Assembly: GCF_030814955.1 (NCBI RefSeq)
Contig: NZ_JAUSWB010000005.1
Span: 326,329 to 390,328, forward strand
DNA: 64,000 nucleotides
Direction: 5' to 3'
DNA from: Planomicrobium stackebrandtii
Lineage (GTDB): Bacteria; Bacillota; Bacilli; Bacillales_A; Planococcaceae
Shown in pieces: positions 25,856-35,072 of this stretch (position 1 is its first letter; the number at the start of each line of letters is the position of its first letter). A model generated the notes under the pieces. That model was not told the origin of the DNA. It did not search any database and saw only the letters and a program-made list of their open reading frames with translations. The position numbers and the translations under genes are program-made.

Positions 25856-26731
25856 TTACTGCTTCATCATCATCCCATCCAGCGGGCGCTCCATCTGCAA
25901 TTCCATCCATACAGCGGTATCGATGAGTCCTTGGAGGTCCATTCCAGTTTCGATGCCCATGCCGACAAACATATTGACCATATCTTCGGTGCAGACATTG
26001 CCGACGGCTTTCGGCGCAAAAGGACAGCCGCCCAGACCGCCGATTGAGGAATCGAAGCAGCGGATTCCCGATTGATAGCCCGCTAATACATTTGCCAACC
26101 CCAACCCTCTTGTATTGTGAAAGTGGAGGCCGAGTTTAATGTCATTTCCGTACTGCTTCTGGAATTCCTGAACCAAATGACTCACTTGGAGGGGAGTGGC
26201 CAGCCCGGTTGTGTCGGCCAATGTTATTTCGGTTGCGCCTGCTTTGACGAAGGTCTCGGCTATTTCCAGCACCCGGTTAACAGGAACATCTCCAGAAAAT
26301 GGACAGCCGAAAGCTGTGCCGAGAACGCCTGCTACTGTTTTCTTCGCATCAGCCGCTTCTTTTATGACCTTCACTAGCTCCGCTACATTCTGATCAACGG
26401 TTTTTCTGGCATTTTTTAAATTGAAGGCATCGCTGGTTGCCGTTACAACATGATAACTGTCGACAGCTGTTTCCAACGCTCTCTTCAAACCGGAATAGCT
26501 CAAGACAAGACCTGCATAGGAAACGCCGTCAAGCCGGGGAACTAGCTTCATGACTTCTTCAGCGTCAGCCATTTGCGGAACAACTTTCGGATTTACAAAT
26601 GATACTGCTTCTATTTTTTTGGCGCCTGCATCGATCAGTTTGGTGATCATATCAACTTTTTGGTCAGTGGTGACCAGTTTCTTTTCATTCTGCAGTCCGT
26701 CACGAGGACCCACTTCACAAATTTCAATCAT
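25856..26731 (-). CDS. Hydroxymethylglutaryl-CoA lyase family protein
   Basis: 291 residues. Catalytic residues of HMG-CoA lyase are present: Arg10-Asp11 (GPRDGLQNE), His203/His205 (GLHFHNTRG) and the mobile-loop Cys236 in GLGGCPFAPKAVGN. The reaction in the family is cleavage of 3-hydroxy-3-methylglutaryl-CoA to acetyl-CoA and acetoacetate; relatives can cleave similar 3-hydroxyacyl-CoAs. The ATG overlaps the gntR stop (ATGA), so translation is coupled. The divergent operon encodes a CoA-transferase and a LeuCD-type hydratase, implying this lyase takes the last step of a branched-dicarboxylate pathway. Confidence 0.9.
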   Translation of the reverse strand: MIEICEVGPRDGLQNEKKLVTTDQKVDMITKLIDAGAKKIEAVSFVNPKVVPQMADAEEVMKLVPRLDGVSYAGLVLSYSGLKRALETAVDSYHVVTATSDAFNLKNARKTVDQNVAELVKVIKEAADAKKTVAGVLGTAFGCPFSGDVPVNRVLEIAETFVKAGATEITLADTTGLATPLQVSHLVQEFQKQYGNDIKLGLHFHNTRGLGLANVLAGYQSGIRCFDSSIGGLGGCPFAPKAVGNVCTEDMVNMFVGMGIETGMDLQGLIDTAVWMELQMERPLDGMMMKQ

Positions 26732-27399
26732 TAGACTTCCCCTTTCGATAACTCTATTTTCGGGTTGGCCATCTGGACCAGGACATCATCCCGGCCTTGA
26801 TAGATGTGCTCCTGCATGGCGATTTTCGCACGTTCCGGTTCCCGGTTCTCAATCGCTTTCAAAATAGTCTTATGCACTTCCAATGAACGAAGAAGCTGGC
26901 GTTCGTTATACCAATAAAATGAACGGAAGATCAAAGGGACGACAACAACTTTGGAAATATGGGACCTGAGGTGCTCGTTTTTCGTCGCTTTGAAAATTTC
27001 TTCATGGAACTCCTGATTGGCTTGCTGAATGTTTTTTATGGTGGAGATATCGGATCTTTTCAGTTCGCTGATGGCTTGCTCATAAGCTGTATTTTTTTCA
27101 TGCATAAACTGCAGTTCTTCTTTGGTGCGGTTTAAAGCGGCTTCGCCGGCGCCATGACTTTCCAGCAATGCACGCAAATTATAAATTTGGCGGATGTCTT
27201 CGATGGAAAACTCCTTGACGATATAACCTCTGCGTTTAAATGGAATAATCAGCCCGTCCGATTCCAGTTGTTTAATGGCATCCCGGATCGGGGTTCGGCT
27301 CACTTGCAGTGATTCCGCAAGAGCTTCTTCTGTTAAACGCTTGCCTGGCTCATATTCTCCGATAATGATTGCGTTCTTGATCGCGTTATACGGGTTCAT
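26731..27399 (-). CDS. GntR family regulator with FCD domain
   Basis: 222 residues. The N-terminal winged helix (GEYEPGKRLTEEALAESLQ, SRTPIRDAIKQLESDGLI) is followed by an all-helical FCD ligand domain of the FadR/VanR group (IYNLRALLESHGAGEAA..., His-containing helices near 155-205). GAGGAG precedes the ATG. It overlaps the HMG-CoA-lyase gene by one base and diverges from the CaiB/BaiF operon. GTATAC palindromes at both sides of the divergent region are probable operators. The effector is likely the pathway substrate or a CoA intermediate. Confidence 0.9.
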   Translation of the reverse strand: MNPYNAIKNAIIIGEYEPGKRLTEEALAESLQVSRTPIRDAIKQLESDGLIIPFKRRGYIVKEFSIEDIRQIYNLRALLESHGAGEAALNRTKEELQFMHEKNTAYEQAISELKRSDISTIKNIQQANQEFHEEIFKATKNEHLRSHISKVVVVPLIFRSFYWYNERQLLRSLEVHKTILKAIENREPERAKIAMQEHIYQGRDDVLVQMANPKIELSKGEV

Positions 27400-27420
27400 A
27401 TAATCTCCTCACTTTTAATT

Positions 27421-27434
27421 TATTGTATACAATA
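27421..27434. promoter_or_regulatory. GntR-family operator, gntR side
   Basis: TATTGTATACAATA is a perfect 14-bp palindrome 22 bp upstream of gntR. FCD-type GntR proteins bind short palindromes of this kind (TTGTATACAA core). Confidence 0.7.
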
Positions 27435-27527
27435 AAAAACGCAACAGCAAACTATAATCAATTTACTATGAATATAAATGTGTTTTCGGTATTTATAGCT
27501 ATTAAATTACTAAGGATGAAAAATGAG

Positions 27528-27556
27528 TTGACCTACTGTATACAATGTGATAGTTT
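27528..27556 (+). promoter_or_regulatory. Promoter region with second GntR-type operator, CoA-transferase side
   Basis: TTGACC (27528-27533) could be a -35. It is directly followed by ACTGTATACAATG, which keeps the GTATAC core and most of the flanks of the palindrome at 27421. The -10 (TAGTTT) is poor. A repressor bound here would block the plus-strand operon. Confidence 0.6.
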
Positions 27557-27722
27557 TTAATCAATTGCTAAATTGTTAGAAAATTATGTTTTTAACTTTG
27601 GATCTTTCGAAGAAATCGCAGTTAGCAGCAATTGAAAAAGACGAAGGCTATACCAGAAAAGAAAGCGCTCTCAGTAGAGGCTTGTTTCAAGGCTACAGAA
27701 TTATACCTCGGAGGTGCAATGG

Positions 27723-28988
27723 ATGACAACAGATAATCACACAATGGAAGCAGATGGAACGACTCTTGGTACGGCGACGATGAACGAACAACAAGAAAGA
27801 TCGCCACTCGAAGGAATCCGGGTGCTGGAACTGGGGACATTGCTTGCGGGCCCATTTACCGGACGCATGCTTGGAGATTTTGGAGCGGAAATCATCAAGA
27901 TTGAAGCACCGGACAAAGCGGACCCGATGAGGCAATGGGGGCAGCAAAAAGACGGTGAAGGACTTTGGTGGCCGATCCAGTCACGCAACAAAAAATCTGT
28001 GACGTTAAACTTGAGGACCCAAGAAGGACAGAACATTTTCAGGGATCTGGTCAAAGAAGCGGATATAGTCATCGAAAATTTCCGGCCGGGCACCATGGAA
28101 AAATGGAATCTTTCTTATGAAGAATTATCTGAGATCAACCCCCGGATCATCATGACACGCACATCAGGCTACGGGCAAACTGGGCCTTACCACAAACGCG
28201 CTGGATTTGGCAGTGTGGGTGAAGCGATGGGCGGTATCCGCCACGTGACCGGATTTCCTGACAGGGCACCTTCGAGAATCGGAGTTTCGCTGGGAGATAC
28301 GTTAGCGGCACTGTTCGCGACGATCGGTACATTGACCGCATTGAATGAACGGCATTTCTCAGGAAAAGGGCAAATGGTCGACACGGCCATATATGAGTCA
28401 GTGTTTTCGGTTATGGAAAGCACCATCCCTGATTATCTGCTGGCGGGTTATGTGCGTGAGCGGATGGGGAATATTCTTCCGGGTGTGGCACCGTCTAATA
28501 TTTACCTGACGAAAGAAAATACCTATGTGGTCATCGGTGGAAATGCAGATGGGGTTTTCAAAAGGCTTTGTGAAGCGATGGGGCAGCCGGAATTGTTTGA
28601 AAGCCCGAAATACCATACGCATCATGCCAGAAGCGAGCATATGACAGAGCTTGACCAATTAATTGAGAAATGGACGAAATCCATAAATACGAAAGAGCTG
28701 CTGGAAATACTGGCAGAGAAAGGGGTTCCGTCCGGGCGCATCTATTCAGCGAAAGATATTGTGGAAGATCCGCATTATGCAGCGAGAGACATGATCATCA
28801 AAACGGAGCATCCGGTCCTCGGTGAATTTCCGATGCCTGGCGTAGTCCCGAAACTTAGCAGGACTCCTGGAAAAGTGAAGCATGTGGGAGCTGAATCCAT
28901 CGGCAAAGACAACGCCGCCGTTTATGGAAAATTGTTGAACTATGATGAAGAAAAACTGAAGGACTTAAAGGACCACCAAATTATCTGA
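27723..28988 (+). CDS. CaiB/BaiF family (class III) CoA-transferase
   Basis: 421 residues. Family motifs are present: [36 protein letters not shown] near 89-97 and the catalytic Asp192 in [11 protein letters not shown]. Such enzymes move CoA between dicarboxylates, for example succinyl-CoA to citramalate, oxalate or hydroxymethylglutarate. GGAGG lies 8 nt before the ATG at 27723. The first 27 residues are extra to the family; a later Met20 is an alternative start. It leads an operon with LeuCD-like subunits and transporters, which suggests activation of a C5/C6 dicarboxylate. Confidence 0.9.
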   Translation: MTTDNHTMEADGTTLGTATMNEQQERSPLEGIRVLELGTLLAGPFTGRMLGDFGAEIIKIEAPDKADPMRQWGQQKDGEGLWWPIQSRNKKSVTLNLRTQEGQNIFRDLVKEADIVIENFRPGTMEKWNLSYEELSEINPRIIMTRTSGYGQTGPYHKRAGFGSVGEAMGGIRHVTGFPDRAPSRIGVSLGDTLAALFATIGTLTALNERHFSGKGQMVDTAIYESVFSVMESTIPDYLLAGYVRERMGNILPGVAPSNIYLTKENTYVVIGGNADGVFKRLCEAMGQPELFESPKYHTHHARSEHMTELDQLIEKWTKSINTKELLEILAEKGVPSGRIYSAKDIVEDPHYAARDMIIKTEHPVLGEFPMPGVVPKLSRTPGKVKHVGAESIGKDNAAVYGKLLNYDEEKLKDLKDHQII

Positions 28989-29007
28989 CCGAAAGAAGGA
29001 AGCTGCT

Positions 29008-30426
29008 ATGGGCAAAACGCTTTATGAAAAAATTTGGGACCGCCACGTCGTGGTGCAACAGCAAGCGCAGCCAGATATTATTTATATCGATCTTCACTTG
29101 ATTCATGAAGTAACGTCACCGCAAGCTTTTGATGGACTTCGGCTGGCAAACCGGAAAGTCCGCCGTCCGGATCGGACATTGGCGACGATGGATCATTCGA
29201 TCCCAACAACAGATCGCCATCTCCCGTTCGAAGACAAAATAGCTGAGCAGCAAGTAGAAGCATTACGCCAAAACTGCAAGGATTTCGGCATTGAATTGTT
29301 CGACCTTTTTAGCGCCAGGCAGGGGATTGTCCATATCATCGCGCCGGAGCTTGGACTGACGCAGCCTGGACAAACAATTGTCTGCGGCGATAGTCATACT
29401 GCAACACACGGCGCTTTCGGAACACTTGCTTTTGGTATTGGTACAAGCGAAGTCGAACATGTACTGGCTACCCAGACGCTAAAGCAGTATAAATCAAAGA
29501 CGATGGCCATCAATTTTAACGGCAAGCTGCCAATCGGCGTCACTGCAAAAGATTTGATCCTTGCGCTGATCGGGAAGTATGGCCATGATTTTGCGACCGG
29601 CTACGTCCTGGAGTACCGCGGCGAAGCAATCCGCGATCTGACAATGGAAGAACGGATGACGGTATGCAATATGTCTATTGAAATCGGCGCACGTGCTGGG
29701 CTGATTGCCCCGGATGCTACGACTTTCGACTATTTGAAAGGAAAGGAATATGTGCCGCAAGGGCAAGAATGGGAGGCGGTGCTGGAAGATTGGCAACTGC
29801 TTCAAAGCGACGAAGATGCTGATTTTGACCGTGCTGTCGAATTTGACTGTTCGGAAATCGAACCGCAGGTGACATGGGGAACCAATCCAGGTTTGGTGGT
29901 TGGCATAAACAGTAAGGTGCCGGGACCTTCGGAGGTGGCAGAAGAAAAACGCCAAATGATTGAAAGCGCATTGGCCTACATGGATTTGGAGCCTGGAACG
30001 GCCATAACGGATATTGCCGTCAATACGGTTTTTATCGGATCCTGTACAAACGGGCGTATTCAGGACTTGCGTGAAGCCGCTAAAGTGGTTGCCGGTTATC
30101 GAGTGGCATCAGGGATTCGTGCTCTTGTGGTGCCGGGTTCGCAGTCTGTCAAACAGCAGGCTGAGGAAGAAGGACTGGCAGAAATCTTCATGGATGCCGG
30201 ATTTGAATGGCGGGAAGCCGGATGCAGCATGTGTCTTGGGATGAATCCCGACATCGCAAAGCCTGGAGATCGTGTTGCCTCCACTTCAAACCGCAACTTT
30301 GAAGGGCGTCAAGGAAGGGATTCAAAATCACATTTGGTCAGCCCATCCATGGCAGCAGCAGCGGCAATCAAAGGACATTTTGTAGATGTCCGCAACTGGC
30401 CGATTAAAGTGGGAGAAGGGGTGTAA
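29008..30426 (+). CDS. LeuC-type aconitase-family hydratase, large subunit
   Basis: 472 residues, the same length as bacterial LeuC. The [4Fe-4S] ligands are Cys346 ([10 protein letters not shown]) and Cys406/Cys409 ([11 protein letters not shown]). Substrate-region motifs MDHSIPT and [13 protein letters not shown] are conserved. LeuCD isomerises 2- to 3-isopropylmalate and can also hydrate citraconate to citramalate. No leuA or leuB is adjacent; instead it follows a CoA-transferase by 19 bp. A catabolic citraconate or alkylmalate hydratase is therefore as likely as leucine synthesis. A leuC symbol is withheld for that reason. Confidence 0.88.
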   Translation: MGKTLYEKIWDRHVVVQQQAQPDIIYIDLHLIHEVTSPQAFDGLRLANRKVRRPDRTLATMDHSIPTTDRHLPFEDKIAEQQVEALRQNCKDFGIELFDLFSARQGIVHIIAPELGLTQPGQTIVCGDSHTATHGAFGTLAFGIGTSEVEHVLATQTLKQYKSKTMAINFNGKLPIGVTAKDLILALIGKYGHDFATGYVLEYRGEAIRDLTMEERMTVCNMSIEIGARAGLIAPDATTFDYLKGKEYVPQGQEWEAVLEDWQLLQSDEDADFDRAVEFDCSEIEPQVTWGTNPGLVVGINSKVPGPSEVAEEKRQMIESALAYMDLEPGTAITDIAVNTVFIGSCTNGRIQDLREAAKVVAGYRVASGIRALVVPGSQSVKQQAEEEGLAEIFMDAGFEWREAGCSMCLGMNPDIAKPGDRVASTSNRNFEGRQGRDSKSHLVSPSMAAAAAIKGHFVDVRNWPIKVGEGV

Positions 30427-30429
30427 TCA

Positions 30430-31029
30430 TTGGAAGCCTTTAAAACACATACTGGAATTGTAGCGCCGCTTGACCGGGCGAATATCGATACGGATGCCAT
30501 CATTCCGAAACAGTTTTTGAAGCGCATTAAAAGGAGCGGATATGGGCAGTTTTTATTTTATGACTGGCGCTTCGACAAAAACGAACACGAAAATCCTGAT
30601 TTTCTGCTAAATCGTGAACCTTACCGCAATGCCACAGTTCTGCTGACCCGTGACAATTTCGGCTGTGGTTCATCTCGCGAACACGCTCCATGGGCCATCG
30701 ATGATTTCGGCTTCCGTGCCGTCATCGCTCCATCATTTGCGGATATTTTCTATAACAATTGTTTTAAAAACGGCATTCTGCCGATTCAGCTGCCAGCGGA
30801 AGACGTGCAGCAGCTTTTTGAAAAAGCGTCTGTCCCGGGTTATCAGTTGACAGTCAATCTGGAAAAAAACTTCATAGCAGATGGGCAAGGGTATGAAAAG
30901 GATTTTGAAGTGGACGATTACCGGCGGAATATGCTCCTTAATGGACTCGATGAAATTTCAGCAACAATTCAATACGATGCCGAAATCACCGATTTTGAAA
31001 AAAACCATAAAATTCATTACTCCCTCTGA
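30430..31029 (+). CDS. LeuD-type aconitase-family hydratase, small subunit
   Basis: 199 residues, typical of LeuD swivel domains. Motifs include LDRANIDTDAIIPKQFLK and NFGCGSSREHAPWAI, with the substrate loop in standard form. It starts with TTG three bases after the LeuC stop, behind GAAGGGGTG, so the two subunits are co-translated. Together they would form a [4Fe-4S] hydratase; see the large subunit for the substrate question. Confidence 0.88.
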   Translation: MEAFKTHTGIVAPLDRANIDTDAIIPKQFLKRIKRSGYGQFLFYDWRFDKNEHENPDFLLNREPYRNATVLLTRDNFGCGSSREHAPWAIDDFGFRAVIAPSFADIFYNNCFKNGILPIQLPAEDVQQLFEKASVPGYQLTVNLEKNFIADGQGYEKDFEVDDYRRNMLLNGLDEISATIQYDAEITDFEKNHKIHYSL

Positions 31030-31092
31030 AAAGGATTAAAGGATAAGGGTTGCAGGTGATCAAAATAACAGAACGTTAAAAGGAGCTTTCTT

Positions 31093-31353
31093 ATGGACAA
31101 TAAGCCAATCAAAGAACCGATTCGTAAAAAATGGATTTGGATTGTTCTGGTACTGATTGTGCTCGGCAATGTTCCCTGGTATATGCCGGCAGGATCATAC
31201 GAACCACTCATTTTAGGCATCCCTTATTGGGCATGGATCATTGTTGGTTTTTCACTCCTGCTTTGCGCTTACTTGAGCTGGGCAACTTTGAAACACTGGA
31301 ATATTGTGGAGGATATTGAAGAAGAAGAGAAGAGGAGGAAAGCGAATGAATGA
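31093..31353 (+). CDS. DUF3311 small membrane protein, SSF partner (YhjC-like)
   Basis: 86 residues with two helices (about 15-35 and 45-68), the motif VPWYMPAGSYEPLILGIPYWAW and a charged Glu/Arg/Lys tail. DUF3311 genes regularly precede sodium:solute symporters, as yhjC does with yhjB in B. subtilis, and are thought to be an accessory subunit. Its last 8 bp overlap the symporter start, indicating coupled translation. AAAAGGAG precedes the ATG. Confidence 0.85.
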   Translation: MDNKPIKEPIRKKWIWIVLVLIVLGNVPWYMPAGSYEPLILGIPYWAWIIVGFSLLLCAYLSWATLKHWNIVEDIEEEEKRRKANE

Positions 31354-32869
31354 TTTAACCTTTTCAGGTATGGATGGTGTCTTAATCTTATCTGCCTATG
31401 CGGTTGTCATGCTGCTGATCGGTTATTTTTCAGGGCGCGGCGACAAAACGCTTCATGATAGCATGAGCAACTATTACTTGGCCGGAAAAAATCTAGGCTT
31501 CATCGCTTTGTTCTTCACACTTTATGCGACACAATATAGTGGGAATACAATTATCGGATATGCGCCGACTGCTTATCGGACCGGTTTCGCCTGGCTGCAG
31601 TCCATTACGTTTATGACGATCATTATCGGCGTCTACTTATTGTTTGCTCCAAGGTTATATGTAATATCCAAAAAGCTGAACTTTATCACGCCGGCCGACT
31701 GGATTGATTACCGTTTCAAATCTAAGGCAGTCACCATTTTGGCTGTACTGTTAATGCTTTGGGGTCTTGGAAATTATCTTTTGGAGCAGCTGGTAGCTAT
31801 CGGACAGGCAGCTTCAAGCCTGACGGGAGGAACCATTCCGTACCAAGTAGCCGTTATCGCCTTTGTGCTGGTCATGCTGATTTATGAATGGTTGGGTGGA
31901 ATGAAAGCGGTTGCATTCACGGATGTCATGCAGGGCCTCGTTTTAATGGTCGGCATCGTGATATTCCTCGCGGGAGCTGTTTATTTGGTCGGCGGCAACT
32001 TTGCAGGCGCCACCCAATTTATCGCTGAAACCGAACCAGCCAAGCTCGGGGTTCCGGAAATGATGACTTCAGTCAATTGGCTGAGCATGATCCTGCTGGT
32101 CGGCTTTGGAGCTGCAATATACCCGCATGCAGTTCAACGGATTTTTGCGGCTGAAAGCGAGCGTACGCTAAAACGTTCATTTTCCCGGATGGCTTGGATG
32201 CCGCCGATTACAACGGGGCTTGTATTCATCATCGGAATTTTAGGGATTGCCCTTATACCCAACCTGGATGTGGCTGGATCGGAGCAGCTGGTCGGTTTGA
32301 TGGCCAACGAAATAGCAGGCATCAATGGGTTCTTTTACTGGGTAATGATCATCTTCTTTGGTGCGATTGTTGCGGCAATTGTATCGACGGCAGATTCTGT
32401 ATTATTGAGTTTTTCATCCATTGTGTCCAACGATATCTACGGCCGGTTCATAAATCCTAACGCACCGGAGCGCAAGAAAGTTTTGGTCGGGAAAGTGACG
32501 GGTATCTTTGCTGTAGCTATCCTATTGTGGATCGCCTGGTATCCGCCAGCAACTTTATATGAAATTTTTGTTTTGAAATTCGAATTGCTGGTTCAAGTAT
32601 TCCCGGCATTTGTTCTCGGTTTGTATTGGAAACGAATGGCTGCACAACCTGTATTTTGGGGGATGTTAACAGGGGCCATCATTGCAGGAGTCCTTACGTG
32701 GACTGGGCATAAAACTATATTTGGGGTTCACGGCGGAGTTATTGGCTTGGCTGCCAACTTCCTGATCGCGGTTGTCGGCTCTTACCTTGTAACAGTGACC
32801 GTAACAGAAGAAGAAGAGGAAGACTTGAAAAAAATCGACTTGGCTTATCGGAGAGAATACTCTGATTAA
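31346..32869 (+). CDS. Sodium:solute symporter (SSF family)
   Basis: 507 residues with about 13 membrane helices. SSF features include an early helix with SNYYLAGKNLGFIALFFTLYATQYSG, the GGMKAVAFTDVMQG signature (near 185-200) and the late helix IIFFGAIVAAIVSTADSVLLSFSSI. It would take up an organic acid with Na+. It starts inside the DUF3311 gene with AGGAGGAAA upstream. Located between hydratase and MFS genes, it is the best candidate importer of the pathway substrate. Confidence 0.9.
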   Translation: MNDLTFSGMDGVLILSAYAVVMLLIGYFSGRGDKTLHDSMSNYYLAGKNLGFIALFFTLYATQYSGNTIIGYAPTAYRTGFAWLQSITFMTIIIGVYLLFAPRLYVISKKLNFITPADWIDYRFKSKAVTILAVLLMLWGLGNYLLEQLVAIGQAASSLTGGTIPYQVAVIAFVLVMLIYEWLGGMKAVAFTDVMQGLVLMVGIVIFLAGAVYLVGGNFAGATQFIAETEPAKLGVPEMMTSVNWLSMILLVGFGAAIYPHAVQRIFAAESERTLKRSFSRMAWMPPITTGLVFIIGILGIALIPNLDVAGSEQLVGLMANEIAGINGFFYWVMIIFFGAIVAAIVSTADSVLLSFSSIVSNDIYGRFINPNAPERKKVLVGKVTGIFAVAILLWIAWYPPATLYEIFVLKFELLVQVFPAFVLGLYWKRMAAQPVFWGMLTGAIIAGVLTWTGHKTIFGVHGGVIGLAANFLIAVVGSYLVTVTVTEEEEEDLKKIDLAYRREYSD

Positions 32870-32894
32870 AGCTCATAAAAAGAGATGACTAGGC

Positions 32895-34154
32895 ATGAAT
32901 AAATCCATACTGCAAGATGGCATATTGATAAACATAAACCCTTGGCGGATGCTTACATGGCTGCTGATTGCCCAAATCATGGTAGCATTTGTCGGCCGAA
33001 GCTTAGCACCGCTTGGGGTATTGATCGGAGAAGATCTGTCGCTGACGAAAGCGCAAATCGGTATGCTGCCGGCCGCATTATTTTTGGGGCAGTCTTTGGT
33101 GTCAATTCCCGCTGGCTTTGTGGCGGATCGGATTGGATCAAAAAAGCTGCTCTTTCTTTTATCGTTATGCCTGGGACTGTCCTTCATTCTCATGACGCTA
33201 ACTTCTGTCTATGCACTGGTGTTATTCATGGTAGTGCTTGGAGGAATCGGCTACGGGACGATGCATCCGACGTCCAATAAAGGCATCATCTACTGGTTTT
33301 CCGAAAAACGCGGAACGGCTATGGGCATCAAACAGATGGGCGTCACCCTTGGTTCGGCTCTGGCCGCACTTTTGATGCTGCCAGCTGCTGTTGCCTGGGG
33401 CTGGCGGCCAGTCCTGTTCGGAGCCTGCCTGCTATTAATCATCACCGGCTTGTTGGCTTATCGGTTTTATCACGATCCCCCGGCAGCAGAATCGCAGGGG
33501 ACGGAAAAGCCGGCACGCTTGTTTGCTTCAATTCTTCAGATGTTCCAGGAAAAACCGCTGGTCCTCGTCAGTCTTGCGGCAATGGGACTGAGCGGAAGCC
33601 AACTCATCCTGAATACGTATATTGTGCTGTTTGCTTACGAGCATCTGGGCATCAGCTTAGTATTGGCCGGCATGCTGCTGGTCATCTCCGAAGTCAGCGG
33701 TTCGTTCGGCCGTGTTGCCTGGGGAGTAATCAGCGACAATTTGTTTTCGGGCAAGAGAATTATCGTTCTGGTCATAATCGCGTCCTTATCGATTTTGACT
33801 TCGCTTGTCATCAGTCAGCTGCCAGAAGGAACGTCCTTTTGGGTAATGGTGCCGATTACGGTGCTGTTCGGTTTTTGCATTTCAGGCTTTAATGGAATCT
33901 GGATGAATGCTGCAACCGAGCTCGTGCCGATCAAACAGGCAGGCATTGCCAGCGGCTTCAGTTTGACCCTGGGTTCATGGGGGGTCATTATCGGGCCGCC
34001 GCTGTTCGGCTATATCGTTGATGTGACTGGTGATTTCACATATGGCTGGCTGTTCCTTGCCCTTATGCTGGCTGCGGTTATTGCTCTGCTGCTTTTGGCA
34101 ATGGTTATCGTGAAAAAAGAACATAGGAATCAGAAAATACAAGATGAGGGTTGA
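32895..34154 (+). CDS. MFS transporter
   Basis: 419 residues, 12 predicted helices. The MFS motif between helices 2 and 3 is GFVADRIGSKKLL, and a conserved TM4-5 region reads GYGTMHPTSNKGIIYWF...KRGTAMGIKQMG. The overall character resembles anion:cation symporters that carry organic acids. It sits 25 bp after the SSF gene. A locus with two different carriers may import two related acids or import one and export a product. Confidence 0.88.
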   Translation: MNKSILQDGILININPWRMLTWLLIAQIMVAFVGRSLAPLGVLIGEDLSLTKAQIGMLPAALFLGQSLVSIPAGFVADRIGSKKLLFLLSLCLGLSFILMTLTSVYALVLFMVVLGGIGYGTMHPTSNKGIIYWFSEKRGTAMGIKQMGVTLGSALAALLMLPAAVAWGWRPVLFGACLLLIITGLLAYRFYHDPPAAESQGTEKPARLFASILQMFQEKPLVLVSLAAMGLSGSQLILNTYIVLFAYEHLGISLVLAGMLLVISEVSGSFGRVAWGVISDNLFSGKRIIVLVIIASLSILTSLVISQLPEGTSFWVMVPITVLFGFCISGFNGIWMNAATELVPIKQAGIASGFSLTLGSWGVIIGPPLFGYIVDVTGDFTYGWLFLALMLAAVIALLLLAMVIVKKEHRNQKIQDEG

Positions 34155-34178
34155 TGAAACTTCACTGGAGGAGTTAGC

Positions 34179-34781
34179 ATGAATATTGATTTAAGAGATA
34201 TTGATACGCAGCAGGCGTATAAATTGATGTCAGGATCTGTAGTGCCGAGAGCGATTGCCTGGGTATCCAGCATAGACGAAAATGGCAAGCGCAACCTCGC
34301 ACCTTTCAGCTTCTTCACTGTCGCCTCAAGAAATCCGCCGATGCTGTGCATCTCAATCGGACCGGGCGTTGGAGAGCGGGAAGGCACCGTCAAGGATACG
34401 CTGGAAAACATTCGGTCGCAAAGGCAGTACGTCATTAACATTGTCAATGCGGAATTGGGCAATGAAATGCATGAAAGCGCTAAAAATTTTCCGAGTGATG
34501 TGGATGAATTCGAAGCCGCTGGAGTGACAGCAGCAGACAGTGTATCCGTTGCTCCCCCAAAAGTGGGAGAAGCGCCTATTTCATTTGAGCTCGAACTTGA
34601 CCGCATCATTGAACTGGGAAGCGACCACTTGATTCTTGGGAAGGTGGTCCATTACCATATTAAAGACGCCTACTACCTTGGAAACTATAAAGTGGATCTG
34701 GAAAAACTGAAGCCGCTCGGCCGATTGGCAAACGGCTATAGTGAAATGCAGGGTTTTTTTACATTACCGAGGGGTAACTGA
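34179..34781 (+). CDS. Flavin reductase-like, FMN-binding split-barrel protein
   Basis: 200 residues. The family motif runs QAYKLMSGSVVPRAIAWVSSIDENGK, then NLAPFSFFTVASRNPPMLCISIG. A GGAGG site precedes the ATG, and the gene follows the MFS gene by 24 bp, so it is probably the last gene of the catabolic operon. Its role there is unclear; it could supply reduced flavin to an enzyme encoded elsewhere. It is related to the protein at 14641-15246. Confidence 0.85.
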   Translation: MNIDLRDIDTQQAYKLMSGSVVPRAIAWVSSIDENGKRNLAPFSFFTVASRNPPMLCISIGPGVGEREGTVKDTLENIRSQRQYVINIVNAELGNEMHESAKNFPSDVDEFEAAGVTAADSVSVAPPKVGEAPISFELELDRIIELGSDHLILGKVVHYHIKDAYYLGNYKVDLEKLKPLGRLANGYSEMQGFFTLPRGN

Positions 34782-34902
34782 GGAACGGCAACGGCTAACG
34801 GAAAAGTCGGATTTGATGGATGTTATGATTACCATACTATGGAATAAGGATTGCTTCTAAAGAATATACAACCAATAAAAACAAAGTAAGCTACTTGATA
34901 AC

Positions 34903-34937
34903 AAGCTGCCCTTCGCAATATAGGGCAGCTTTTTTTG
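34903..34937 (+). terminator. Terminator of the catabolic operon
   Basis: AAGCTGCCCT and AGGGCAGCTT form a perfect 10-bp stem, followed by a run of T. It lies 120 bp after the last stop. Confidence 0.88.
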
Positions 34938-35072
34938 TTGGTTTATTGCCGCCGGTTCTTCTTTCTTTGGTGACATCCTAATAAATGAAACAAGTAACTA
35001 GTTTAAACAAGGGAATGGGCTCCACAGTATCGAAGTTACTGACAAGCCCTAAAATTAAAGAGGAGGCACCAC

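Noticed and set aside
29008..31029. Part of a leucine biosynthesis operon
   Set aside because: No leuA, leuB or ilv genes are adjacent; the neighbours are a CoA-transferase and transporters under a GntR regulator.
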